A stretch of DNA of 64,000 nucleotides. It comes from an uncultured Bacteroidales bacterium. GTDB lineage: Bacteria; Bacteroidota; Bacteroidia; Bacteroidales; F082. The DNA lies in the NCBI GenBank assembly GCA_900317055.1, contig ONFF01000006.1:83345-147344 (forward strand). The letters are read 5' to 3'. The notes under the pieces were generated by a model, which was not told the DNA's origin, ran no database searches, and was given only the letters and a program-made list of their open reading frames with translations. The position numbers and the translations under genes were made by a program. Below, one piece after another: positions 7,212 to 15,571 of the stretch. Positions within the stretch are counted from its first letter, which is position 1. Each line of letters begins with the position of its first letter.

Positions 7212-9704
7212 ATGAAGAATAACTTTTTCCAAAAAAACAAGAAAATCCTAGGCATCGCGGCAGCCATCATTGCTTTTGCGGTCATCACTTTGGTTTATTT
7301 CTCACCCATCTTTGAAGGAAAGCGCCTTCAACAGCATGACATCGGCATGTATAAGGGTATGTCGAAAGAGATTGCCGACTACCGTGAAAGCACTGGCGAA
7401 ACCACCCTTTGGACCAACTCTATGTTTGGCGGCATGCCTGCATGGAACATCTCGGCTCGACAGAATTCAAACCTCTTTAACGAAATCCATCCCATACTGT
7501 CATTGGGCTTGCCGAGTCCGATTGGGTCGGTATTCATTGCGATGTTAGGTTTCTTCCTTCTCATGCTGGTGCTCGATTGTAGTATATGGCTGAGTTTTGT
7601 AGGAGCGCTAGCCTACGGCTTTACATCCTATCTTTTCATCATCATCGGAGCAGGGCACAACACGAAAGCCTTTGCCATGGCCTACATGGCTCCAGTCATC
7701 GCTGGCGTGCTCTTGGCCTACAAAGGGAAATACCTTTGGGGAGCACTCCTCACTGCATTCGCACTTGCTCTTGAAGTGAAGGCTAATCACCTCCAAATCA
7801 CCTATTATCTATTACTGATACTTATCATCATCATCGTTGCCGAATTCATCGGCGACATAAAGGCAAAGAAGATAGGTCATTTCTTCAAGGCCTCGGCTGT
7901 ACTATTGGTGGCTGCCATCTTCGGCATCTTGACTAACTTCACCATCCTGTATGCCAACTACGACTATGGTAAGGAAACCACCCGTGGCAACCCTGTTTTG
8001 GCGAGTGATGAAAGCAACCAGACTAAGGGGCTCGACCGCGACTACATTACCCAATGGAGCTATGGCAAGGGCGAGACATGGAGTCTGCTGATACCCAATG
8101 TCAAAGGAGGCGCTTCAGCCTACATCGGCAACCAGAATACAGCTTTGGAAAAAGCCGATAGTCGTTTCCGGTCCAACATTGCCCAAAGCAATGCCTATTG
8201 GGGCGACCAACCCGGAACAAGTGGTCCCGTATATGTAGGTGCCATCGTTGTGTTCCTTTTTGTACTTGGAGCCTTGACTGTGAAAGGCAAGCTCAAATGG
8301 GCCTTGCTCATTGCCACAATACTCTCCATCTTGCTCAGCTGGGGGAAGAACTTCATGGGCTTCACCGATTTCTTCATTGACCATGTCCCCGGCTACAACA
8401 AGTTCCGAGCCGTATCCATGACATTAGTTATCGCGGAGGTTTGCATGCCACTACTGGGATTCCTTGGCCTAGCTGAAATCGCCAAAGACCAAGAAACCTT
8501 CAAGAAGAATCTGCCCAAGTTTTTCATCGCCTTGGGCATCACGGCTGGATTCTGCCTTCTCTTCTACCTCATGCCAAAGACCTTCTTTAATTTCCTCAGC
8601 CAAGGCGAAGCCAAACAATTTGCGCAACTGAGTTCGGGTAAGGAAGGTGCCATCTATACCCAGTTTGCCTCACAGCTCGAAAATGTCAGAGTGGCCATCT
8701 TCCGCAAGGATGCTATCCGCAGCTTCGTCTTCATCATCTTGGCTGCTGTACTTCTCTTTATTTATGGCAAGGGAAAGTTGAAGGCTATTCCTGCCATGGC
8801 CATCCTTGCTGCCTTGGTGATTATCGACATGTATCCTATCGACAAACGTTACCTCAACAACGACAATTTCGTTGACAAGGCTAAGTTTGACAAGCCTTTC
8901 GTCGCCTCAGCTGCCGATAAATACATCCTAGACGACAAGAGCCTTGACTTCAGGGTGGCGGACATCACCAAAGACATGTTCAACGACGCCAGCACCTCCT
9001 ATTTCCACAAGTCGATTGGTGGCTATTCGGGAGCCAAACTCCGCCGTTATCAAGATGTCATCACCAAGTATCTCAGCACAGAGCTCAACCAACTAAGAAC
9101 AGCAAAGACCTCACAAGAAATGATTCTAAGCTTGGAGCAACAAGAAGTGCTTAACATGTTGAACACCAAATACATCATCTACAACCCTCAGAGCCAGCCG
9201 TTTGAAAACCCGTTTGCCTATGGTAACGCATGGATGGTAAGCAATGTTCAACTGGCCAGCACAGCCAACGAGGAATTTGATGCCTTAGCCACAACCGACA
9301 TGCATCACACTGCCATTATTGGCAAGGAGTTTGAGCAACAGGTAACAGGTTATAAAGCCAATCCAGGAGAAGGCAGCATCACTTTGACCGACTACCAACC
9401 CAATCAACTGACTTACACTTTCTCAGCAAACGAGAACAAGTTAGTGGTTTTCTCCGAGATATGGACAAGCAAAGGTTGGACCATGCATATTGACGGCCAA
9501 GAACACCCTATCCTCCGTGCCAACTACCTGCTCCGTGCCGCCATGATTCCTGCTGGACAGCACGAAATCGTGATGCGCTACGAGCCTAAGATCTGGAAAG
9601 TGGGCGGAATGATTTCACTGGTGAGTTCGTTGGCCATTTTGCTCGCTGTTGTGGGTGCCGTCATCTTCTCGCTGAAGAAGCAAAAAGTTTCGACAAAAGA
9701 ATGA
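7212..9704 (+). CDS. YfhO family polytopic membrane protein (GT-C like)
   Basis: An 830-residue protein with a dozen or so hydrophobic segments and a C-terminal soluble part (about residues 560-790). The N-terminal extracytoplasmic loop (LQQHDIGMYKGMSKEIADYR) and the C-terminal YSSPNxL-like section (LVVFSEIWTSKGWTMHIDG, then LRAAMIPAGQHEIVMRYEP) are characteristic of Bacteroidota YfhO proteins. In Gram-positives, YfhO-family proteins glycosylate lipoteichoic acid; here a role in decorating surface glycans with lipid-linked sugars is plausible but inferred. The gene lies between DUF4834 and a family 2 glycosyltransferase, 3 nt apart from the latter. Confidence 0.85.
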   Translation: MKNNFFQKNKKILGIAAAIIAFAVITLVYFSPIFEGKRLQQHDIGMYKGMSKEIADYRESTGETTLWTNSMFGGMPAWNISARQNSNLFNEIHPILSLGLPSPIGSVFIAMLGFFLLMLVLDCSIWLSFVGALAYGFTSYLFIIIGAGHNTKAFAMAYMAPVIAGVLLAYKGKYLWGALLTAFALALEVKANHLQITYYLLLILIIIIVAEFIGDIKAKKIGHFFKASAVLLVAAIFGILTNFTILYANYDYGKETTRGNPVLASDESNQTKGLDRDYITQWSYGKGETWSLLIPNVKGGASAYIGNQNTALEKADSRFRSNIAQSNAYWGDQPGTSGPVYVGAIVVFLFVLGALTVKGKLKWALLIATILSILLSWGKNFMGFTDFFIDHVPGYNKFRAVSMTLVIAEVCMPLLGFLGLAEIAKDQETFKKNLPKFFIALGITAGFCLLFYLMPKTFFNFLSQGEAKQFAQLSSGKEGAIYTQFASQLENVRVAIFRKDAIRSFVFIILAAVLLFIYGKGKLKAIPAMAILAALVIIDMYPIDKRYLNNDNFVDKAKFDKPFVASAADKYILDDKSLDFRVADITKDMFNDASTSYFHKSIGGYSGAKLRRYQDVITKYLSTELNQLRTAKTSQEMILSLEQQEVLNMLNTKYIIYNPQSQPFENPFAYGNAWMVSNVQLASTANEEFDALATTDMHHTAIIGKEFEQQVTGYKANPGEGSITLTDYQPNQLTYTFSANENKLVVFSEIWTSKGWTMHIDGQEHPILRANYLLRAAMIPAGQHEIVMRYEPKIWKVGGMISLVSSLAILLAVVGAVIFSLKKQKVSTKE

Positions 9705-9707
9705 TTC

Positions 9708-10619
9708 ATGCTCTCCATCATCGTCTGCACATATAACCGCGACAAATACCTTTATGGTGCACTTCGATGCATCGCCGAAAACGGTTTCCCGGCAGAAGCA
9801 TACGAAATCATTTTGGTCAACAACATGTCGACCGACAACACCGAAAGCGAATGCCAAAAGTTTGGGAAAGACTATCCCGATGTGAATTTTCGTTATTTTG
9901 TCGAGACCAGCCAAGGACTTTCATATGCACGAAATCGAGGCATCAAAGAAAGCCACGGAGAGACCTTGCTCTTTTTGGATGACGACTCCTACATACAACA
10001 AGATTACCTGAAAAACTTACAGCGACAACTAAACGATCATCCTGAAGCGGACGCTTTTGGAGGCAAAATCGATCCCATATTCGAGTCGGGGGAAGCGCCG
10101 AAATGGCTTTCCAAATGGAACTATTCATGGGTGTCGGCCATCGACATGGGCGACGAGGTTTGCCAATTTGAGGGCAAAGCATTCCCCATTGGTGCCAATA
10201 TGGGTATCAGGAAAGCGACGATAGAGAAAACAGGTGTTTTCAACACGCAATTGGGGCGAAGCAAAAAGAACCTGATGGGCGGCGAGGAGAAAGACCTTTT
10301 TGAGCGCATCCGTCAGCAAGGTGGAAACATTTACTACTTCCCCGATGTGGTAGTGCAGCATGTAATTCCGCCCTCAAGGACCACCCTAGACTATGTGAAA
10401 CGCTTAGGTGAAGGCGTGGGTAGCAGTGAGAGAATCAGGACATTGGGCGTATCGAAAGGGAAATATTTGAAACGACTGTTTTCAGAACTTGTCAAATGGG
10501 GCGGGACTGTTATTCTTTGGATGATTTCAGTTTTTCAAGGGAAACCCCAAATCGGCCGTGCTCTGATATTGTTCAGACACCATGTGAGCAAGGGCCTGCT
10601 CGGCCATATCAAGGAATAA
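9708..10619 (+). CDS. Glycosyltransferase family 2
   Basis: A 303-residue GT-A enzyme. The start LSIIVCTYNRDKYLYGAL, the LVNNMSTDNTE segment and the metal-binding LLFLDDDSYI (DDD variant of DXD, near residue 87) define the nucleotide-sugar site; GGEEKDLFERI is the ED acceptor/base motif. No membrane segment is clear except a weak hydrophobic stretch near residue 265. It starts 3 nt after the YfhO stop and its end overlaps the convergent glycerophosphotransferase gene by 11 nt. Probably part of surface-glycan assembly; substrate unknown. Confidence 0.88.
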   Translation: MLSIIVCTYNRDKYLYGALRCIAENGFPAEAYEIILVNNMSTDNTESECQKFGKDYPDVNFRYFVETSQGLSYARNRGIKESHGETLLFLDDDSYIQQDYLKNLQRQLNDHPEADAFGGKIDPIFESGEAPKWLSKWNYSWVSAIDMGDEVCQFEGKAFPIGANMGIRKATIEKTGVFNTQLGRSKKNLMGGEEKDLFERIRQQGGNIYYFPDVVVQHVIPPSRTTLDYVKRLGEGVGSSERIRTLGVSKGKYLKRLFSELVKWGGTVILWMISVFQGKPQIGRALILFRHHVSKGLLGHIKE

Positions 10620-11805
10620 AACCCCGAAAATACCCTGCCACTCTCTCCGAAGACTGACTCACATTACCAGCCCAAGTTTTACTGACAAGATTTTCCTTTT
10701 GTTGCTCGTCTATCTCCAGTTGGTTTTCCTTGAAAGTTCCCAACAATCCCTCAAAATCAAAGACCCTCTTCCCTATGGTTATTTCATCAAATGGCCATAT
10801 AAAGCTCCTTTCTCCCGTGAATTTATGATAATCAAACAGATACAAAACCACACTTTTTTTCTCCATCAATAGATAATCATTGAGCACTGATGAATAATCA
10901 GTTATCAGCACATCAGTATATGGCAATATCGGGTAAAAATCGGTCTTTGCCGTAAGTATTCTAACATTGGTAAAACTCGAACCATCAACTTCCGTGATTG
11001 TGGTATTGGCATGAGGTTTAAAAATCATAAGTGCACGGCATTCTCTCATTACCTTATCAATGGCTTTCAGATCAAAGTCTTTTCCTAAAAAATCATAATT
11101 CGAGTCACGCCATGTCGGGAGATAGATATATATGCGATTATAAATTCCAGACTTCAATTCGGCAAGCAGTTGTTGGGTTGTCTCAGGTTCATACCGTTTC
11201 ACAAAAGCCAAGCGTCTGTCTTCAGGCCAAGTCAAGACATCATTGCGGGGATTTCCCAGCTCCAGGCATTGGCTGACATCGATACGAAAAGCACGTGAAA
11301 ACATCTCCGAATACATCGGAGAGGCTGAGAGCATATAATCAGGCCGTTTGAAAGACTCAGGGTGAAAGAATCGTTCCTTTAGGGTTTTCTTCACATAACG
11401 GTCAGCCAACGGACCCGAATCAATGTCAAACTCTATCTTTTTCATGGGCAAACCATGCCAAAGGTTGACAAGTGTGGCATTTCCGGATAGGCAAAACATA
11501 ATGTCGGATGAGTAGGCATTGAAGAACCAAAACTTTGAGGTCAAGGCAAACCAAACGCCTTTAAGGCTGAAAATCCAGTAAGCTTTCAGTCCCTTGCTTC
11601 TTACTTCCTTCACCGTCATTTTGTTAGTGCTCAACCATACAGCATCAATCTCAGGCATTTGATCCGACACATGGATGAAAAGATACTTGGCATTGCCATC
11701 GAACCCACCGCGAAAACTTCCATAAGCCCATTTTTTCCTATTTCTTGGAAACAGAAACGAGAACGGGTAAATGCAATAGCAAACCAAATAGGCTAGGAAT
11801 TTCAT
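10609..11805 (-). CDS. CDP-glycerol glycerophosphotransferase family protein (TagB/TagF-like)
   Basis: A 398-residue protein of the Glyphos_transf family, which transfers glycerol-phosphate or another polyol-phosphate from a CDP carrier onto a glycan, as in teichoic acids. Visible family motifs are NLWHGLPMKKIEFD (the catalytic-histidine WHG site), RNRKKWAYGSFRGGFDGN near the N-terminus, YLPTWRDS, KPHANT, and DVLITDYSSVLNDYLLM with the conserved TDYSS. The ATG at 11805 is preferred to a TTG at 11823, which would lie inside the upstream gene; it starts 4 nt after that gene's stop. Last gene of a four-gene unit (LicD, cytidylyltransferase, PP-loop enzyme, this). Exact polyol unknown. Confidence 0.88.
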   Translation of the reverse strand: MKFLAYLVCYCIYPFSFLFPRNRKKWAYGSFRGGFDGNAKYLFIHVSDQMPEIDAVWLSTNKMTVKEVRSKGLKAYWIFSLKGVWFALTSKFWFFNAYSSDIMFCLSGNATLVNLWHGLPMKKIEFDIDSGPLADRYVKKTLKERFFHPESFKRPDYMLSASPMYSEMFSRAFRIDVSQCLELGNPRNDVLTWPEDRRLAFVKRYEPETTQQLLAELKSGIYNRIYIYLPTWRDSNYDFLGKDFDLKAIDKVMRECRALMIFKPHANTTITEVDGSSFTNVRILTAKTDFYPILPYTDVLITDYSSVLNDYLLMEKKSVVLYLFDYHKFTGERSFIWPFDEITIGKRVFDFEGLLGTFKENQLEIDEQQKENLVSKTWAGNVSQSSERVAGYFRGFIP

Positions 11806-11809
11806 CGGA

Positions 11810-12865
11810 TCATTGTTTATCAACGAACAGGTTCAAGAACAACTCGGCGCACCACAGCTGCCATTTTTGGTTTCCCGTCAGTTGGCTCATCGGAATATCA
11901 TGTCGGAATTCGTTTCGTTTGGGGCCTTCCCAGTCCTTGAAAATCATGTCGACAGGACGAGGCATAGGTATTTTTGTGGGAACCTCACGCTCTGGATATT
12001 TCATTCGGTAGAGATCCCTAACGAGATATTTTGACTCGCCGCCCCTAATCCGCTGTAAGTCTTTTGGTTCAGCCATTACCAAGTTCTCGTATGGATCAAA
12101 ATATGGCAAACCTGATGCCTTAAAAGCATTATAATAGGAGCTATAGCTTTCGTTCGTGCACAAATCATCCATAAATCCGAGGAAGTCTATCCCGTCCTTC
12201 CCCATTCGATACTTTTCGAAAGGTTCGTAAACATCTACAGGATGCGTGAGAACCAATTCAGGATCCAATGATATATACCGTTGGACAAACTCATCAAATT
12301 TCCAATCTTTACTCAGCAACTTGTCCATCCCCCCAAAGACATAATCCGCACCATCTCCGATAATCATAAGCTGTACGCCATCAGCCTGTGCTTGTTTGGC
12401 AGCTTTGTAAATTTGTGGTTCGATAGAGTGAACCGGACCACATTTTTCTCTCATAACGATAGGAGTAAACTCCTTGTAGTCCTCAAAAGTGATGTCTACC
12501 AGCACTTGTTTGAGTCCGTATTGCTCAGCATACTCTTTTGACCTTTCAATATCTGCATCAAAGATTTTGGTCTCTTTCGAAACAAAGGTATAAGCGATAC
12601 TTCCAGATTTCATATAGGAAGCCAACACGGCACTATCCATGCCTCCTGACAAAAGGATGCCTATTTTTTCGTACATTCCATTCAGTCTGTCGAAATCGCG
12701 CTGAATCTTTTCATCAATCTCGCGGGCAGTTTTCACAGCAACTTTCTTGTCGTCGGGAATGGGAGGGAAATTCTCATGGCACATTCCTTCAACATAGTCA
12801 ACACCATCCTTGAAGGTGTACCTATAAGCCATATAGGAACTCAAACAAAAATCTATGTCTGTCAT
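11810..12865 (-). CDS. Asparagine-synthetase-like PP-loop ATP pyrophosphatase
   Basis: A 351-residue protein with the PP-loop motif GILLSGGMDSAVLASYM (about residues 70-86), which binds ATP and activates a carboxylate or amide by adenylation. IIGDGADYVFGGMDKLLS resembles the GxGxDExFGGY motif of the asparagine synthetase synthase domain, but the N-terminal Cys-type glutaminase domain is absent. In glycan loci such stand-alone domains are suspected of amidating sugar acids or building amide links; here this is inference from the neighbours (cytidylyltransferase 15 nt upstream, glycerophosphotransferase 4 nt downstream). No CxxC zinc pairs of the WbpG type are obvious. Confidence 0.75.
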   Translation of the reverse strand: MTDIDFCLSSYMAYRYTFKDGVDYVEGMCHENFPPIPDDKKVAVKTAREIDEKIQRDFDRLNGMYEKIGILLSGGMDSAVLASYMKSGSIAYTFVSKETKIFDADIERSKEYAEQYGLKQVLVDITFEDYKEFTPIVMREKCGPVHSIEPQIYKAAKQAQADGVQLMIIGDGADYVFGGMDKLLSKDWKFDEFVQRYISLDPELVLTHPVDVYEPFEKYRMGKDGIDFLGFMDDLCTNESYSSYYNAFKASGLPYFDPYENLVMAEPKDLQRIRGGESKYLVRDLYRMKYPEREVPTKIPMPRPVDMIFKDWEGPKRNEFRHDIPMSQLTGNQKWQLWCAELFLNLFVDKQ

Positions 12866-12880
12866 ATCATCTATATATGA

Positions 12881-13363
12881 TTATTTCAAATCTCGCAAGT
12901 CGTGTTTGCGAACAGCATCCAATGCCTCATTAATCTTTGTCGAAGAAATGCCCTTCGTATACGGGAAATATACAATCTTGATGCCTTCCTTGGCAAATTC
13001 CTTCTCGTAATTCTGCCATTTTTCGGTGCCATACCAGTCGTCGCCTACAAACAAAAACTTCGCCCCAAGCTTTTTGCAAGCGGTAAGTTTGTCCATATCA
13101 TATTGGGGCACAGCCGCGTCCACATATTTGCAAGACCTAACTATCTCAATCCTGTCTTCGAAAGGAATCATCGCCTTCTTGCCCTTATAAGCGACCAGTT
13201 CATCAACCGTTACACCTACTACCAAATAATCGCACATCCCTTTGGCATTCTTCAACAGATTCAGATGACCGATATGAAAAAGGTCATACACTCCCGTAGT
13301 ATATCCAATAACCAATTGGCCTTGATAGTGCCGTTCTCCGGTTTGTTTCGTAGTATTATCCAT
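12881..13363 (-). CDS. Glycerol-3-phosphate cytidylyltransferase-like nucleotidyltransferase
   Basis: A 160-residue CTP_transf_2 domain protein: GYTTGVYDLFHIGHLNLLK holds the HxGH nucleotide-binding motif, and FPYTKGISSTKI matches the RTEGISTT motif of TagD-type enzymes. TagD makes CDP-glycerol from CTP and glycerol-3-phosphate; the exact alcohol phosphate here is not certain. It sits 8 nt after LicD and upstream of a CDP-polyol-using transferase, consistent with supplying the CDP donor. A second copy of this domain is fused to an SDR in the divergent gene at 14272. Confidence 0.88.
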   Translation of the reverse strand: MDNTTKQTGERHYQGQLVIGYTTGVYDLFHIGHLNLLKNAKGMCDYLVVGVTVDELVAYKGKKAMIPFEDRIEIVRSCKYVDAAVPQYDMDKLTACKKLGAKFLFVGDDWYGTEKWQNYEKEFAKEGIKIVYFPYTKGISSTKINEALDAVRKHDLRDLK

Positions 13364-13371
13364 ATTATCTC

Positions 13372-14175
13372 TTATTTAATGAGTTCTACATTGTGGACAT
13401 TCTTCATGATTTCCTCTTCGTCAGGAACTTGTCTCCAATTCCCATAGATATTTGTCAGGAATGCGTCCCCATCGTGAGGCACAGGCAATTTCACCATTTC
13501 AAAAACGACCTCACTTATAGGGAACACCTCCGATTCCCACATATAATGCTTGGCAAACCCCTGTCCAATCCCATAATGCAATTCACCTTTTCTCCTGAAG
13601 ACATTCAGCGGCCATGTCAATGGAGTCAAACAGTGATAAACGCCCCATTGGACCTTTGTCACAAGCTTCCTAAGCTTTTCATTCTTAATGAGATAAGTAT
13701 AATGAAGCAATGCAACCCTTAACTTCCCACAGACAAAAGAGCGGATGTAACTGTTCTTATCCACACAAAAAATATCGACCCCTACTCCCTTATATTTGTA
13801 TAGTTTTCCTCTCTTTGGAAAAGCCCCCAACAAATTGCCTTCTTTTTCGCGGAATTTCGGAAATCCGTTGATATAATTGAAGTCAGAATGACGGTCTTGG
13901 AGGACATATTGGTGGCAATCCGACTCGTGCAGAATGTCGACCAACTTCCGGTAATCCTCCTTCGGAAGCGCTATATCCATATCATCGTCCCAAGGAATGA
14001 AACCATGATGTCTAATGGCTCCCAATGCGCTGCCACCCGTAAGGAAATAGGTCAGATGGTTGTCCTTGCAAACTTTATCCAAGAACAAAACCTCCTCCAA
14101 CATTTTAATTTGAAGGTTTCTCAAATCTGAGCCTTCAGGGGCATATTTCCGTTTCAATCCTTCAGTATCAATCAT
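13372..14175 (-). CDS. LicD family phosphotransferase
   Basis: A 267-residue LicD protein: LTYFLTGGSALGAIRHHGFI then PWDDDMDIALP is the family's nucleotidyltransferase-like core with the metal-binding DxD. LicD proteins move phosphocholine or another CDP-activated phospho-alcohol onto surface glycans, using the same kind of CDP donors that the neighbouring cytidylyltransferases would make. The ATG at 14175 is chosen because the alternative TTG at 14196 lies inside a TATTTTTG -7 promoter element (14201-14194). First gene of the four-gene unit. Confidence 0.88.
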   Translation of the reverse strand: MIDTEGLKRKYAPEGSDLRNLQIKMLEEVLFLDKVCKDNHLTYFLTGGSALGAIRHHGFIPWDDDMDIALPKEDYRKLVDILHESDCHQYVLQDRHSDFNYINGFPKFREKEGNLLGAFPKRGKLYKYKGVGVDIFCVDKNSYIRSFVCGKLRVALLHYTYLIKNEKLRKLVTKVQWGVYHCLTPLTWPLNVFRRKGELHYGIGQGFAKHYMWESEVFPISEVVFEMVKLPVPHDGDAFLTNIYGNWRQVPDEEEIMKNVHNVELIK

Positions 14176-14193
14176 ACCAGGCTTTTTCAAGTG

Positions 14194-14226
14194 CAAAAAT
14201 AGTTAAATTAATCGTCGCAACACAAA
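14194..14226 (-). promoter_or_regulatory. Promoter of the licD operon
   Basis: On the reverse strand a TTTG (14226-14223) and TATTTTTG (14201-14194) are 21 nt apart, matching the Bacteroidota -33/-7 layout; the licD ATG follows 18 nt later. It overlaps the divergent promoter at 14234-14241, so the two units may be co-regulated. Confidence 0.65.
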
Positions 14227-14233
14227 TTTTTCC

Positions 14234-14241
14234 TAATTTTG
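14234..14241 (+). promoter_or_regulatory. -7 promoter element of the SDR-cytidylyltransferase gene
   Basis: TAATTTTG fits TAnnTTTG and lies 30 nt before the ATG at 14272. It excludes the alternative TTG start at 14239, which overlaps the element. Confidence 0.55.
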
Positions 14242-14271
14242 CGCTCCAATTCAAAACGGTTCCAAAATCAT

Positions 14272-15441
14272 ATGAAGGAAGCTTTAGTCATCGGAGGAAG
14301 CAATGGCATCGGCTTAGCCATCACTTTGGAGTTGCAGAAGCAAGGGTATCTCGTCCATGTTGTCGACAAAACCCAAAACGACCTGTTTGACAGCTCAAAC
14401 GACATCCATTTCGAGCTGGTCAACTTATTGTCCACGGATTTTTCTTTTTTAGAGCATTACAAAAGCATCGACACCCTTGTCATCACTGCTGGATTTGGCC
14501 GCATTGCGCCTTTCGAGGACATTTTGGAGCAAGAGATCCAGAACAGTTTCCAGGTCAATAGCATTGCTGTCTTAAAAGTGTTGCATTTCTTCTTCCCAAA
14601 AATGAAGGGAAGGGCACCATTCCATTGCGCCGTGATGGGAAGCATCGCTGGACTCATCAGTTCTCCCCTATTTGCTACATACGGAGCTACGAAAGCCGCC
14701 CTATGCAATGGCATCGAGAGTTTGAACATCGAGCTTGAAATGGCTGGCACGGAAAACCGCATATTGAATGTTTCTCCAGGTTCCATCAAAGGCACAAAGT
14801 TCAACGGAGGCGACAACGACTTGAACAAAACAGTAGCGTTGGCACAAGCCATCCTCGAAAAGATGGAAGAAAGACAAACGCTTTTTATTCCGGAATATGA
14901 AGAAGTGTTTCGTGGTGTAATTGAGCGATATCGTCAAGACCCTCGCCAATTTGGCTTGCAAAGTTACCAATACAAAATGGAAAGCGGACGCGTCAGCAGC
15001 AAGCCACAGTTGAAAATCGGCTATTTGAGTGGCACTTTCGACTTGTTTCACATCGGACATCTGAACCTATTACGCCGCGCCAAGCAATACTGTGACTATC
15101 TCGTTGTGGGCGTGCATAAGGATGCCTCCCATAAAGGCAAATCGACATTCATTTCCTTCGAGGAACGATGTGAAATCGTCAGAAACATCAAGTATGTCGA
15201 CCAGGTTATTCCATCAGAACGAGAAGACTGTGATGTTTACCTCAAAGGCATCGTAAAATACGATTATCTCTTTGTGGGTTCAGACTATAAGGGAACAGAG
15301 CGTTTCAACAGATACGAGCAAATCTTTGCCGACAAAGGTGTGAAAATCATCTATTTTCCTTATACCCAAGGCACCAGCAGCTCTCAACTCAGAAATGCAC
15401 TGTCAGCTATCAATAATCCTACCGCAAACAATAACGCTTAA
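14272..15441 (+). CDS. Fusion: short-chain dehydrogenase + TagD-like cytidylyltransferase
   Basis: A 389-residue two-domain protein. Residues 1-235 are an SDR: ALVIGGSNGIGLAITL (cofactor loop GGSNGIG) and the Ser124-Tyr137-Lys141 catalytic set (GSIAG, YGATK). Residues about 248-380 are a CTP_transf_2 domain with SGTFDLFHIGHLN (HIGH) and FPYTQGTSSSQLR, similar to the separate protein at 12881-13363. A plausible job is to reduce a keto-sugar or keto-phosphate and then load the alcohol phosphate onto CMP, as the Haemophilus Bcs1/Acs1-type bifunctional enzyme does for CDP-ribitol with an unrelated cytidylyltransferase. It is divergent from the licD unit. Activity inferred, domains seen. Confidence 0.88.
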   Translation: MKEALVIGGSNGIGLAITLELQKQGYLVHVVDKTQNDLFDSSNDIHFELVNLLSTDFSFLEHYKSIDTLVITAGFGRIAPFEDILEQEIQNSFQVNSIAVLKVLHFFFPKMKGRAPFHCAVMGSIAGLISSPLFATYGATKAALCNGIESLNIELEMAGTENRILNVSPGSIKGTKFNGGDNDLNKTVALAQAILEKMEERQTLFIPEYEEVFRGVIERYRQDPRQFGLQSYQYKMESGRVSSKPQLKIGYLSGTFDLFHIGHLNLLRRAKQYCDYLVVGVHKDASHKGKSTFISFEERCEIVRNIKYVDQVIPSEREDCDVYLKGIVKYDYLFVGSDYKGTERFNRYEQIFADKGVKIIYFPYTQGTSSSQLRNALSAINNPTANNNA

Positions 15442-15516
15442 GCCATAAGGGCATCGTATCCTTCTATTGCACATATATTTATATTCTATTTAAAAATGTA
15501 CTATTATTGTAAACAA

Positions 15517-15547
15517 TTTGTGGATTTGAATTAAATATGTAATTTTG
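15517..15547 (+). promoter_or_regulatory. Promoter of the FG-GAP T9SS protein gene
   Basis: TTTG at 15517-15520 and TAATTTTG at 15540-15547 are 19 nt apart; the ATG at 15572 follows 24 nt later. Confidence 0.65.
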
Positions 15548-15571
15548 CCACAATTACAAATAATAAAGTGC

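Noticed and set aside
14194-14196. TTG at 14196 as start of the LicD gene
   Set aside because: It lies within the -7 promoter element; the ATG at 14175 gives the normal LicD start.
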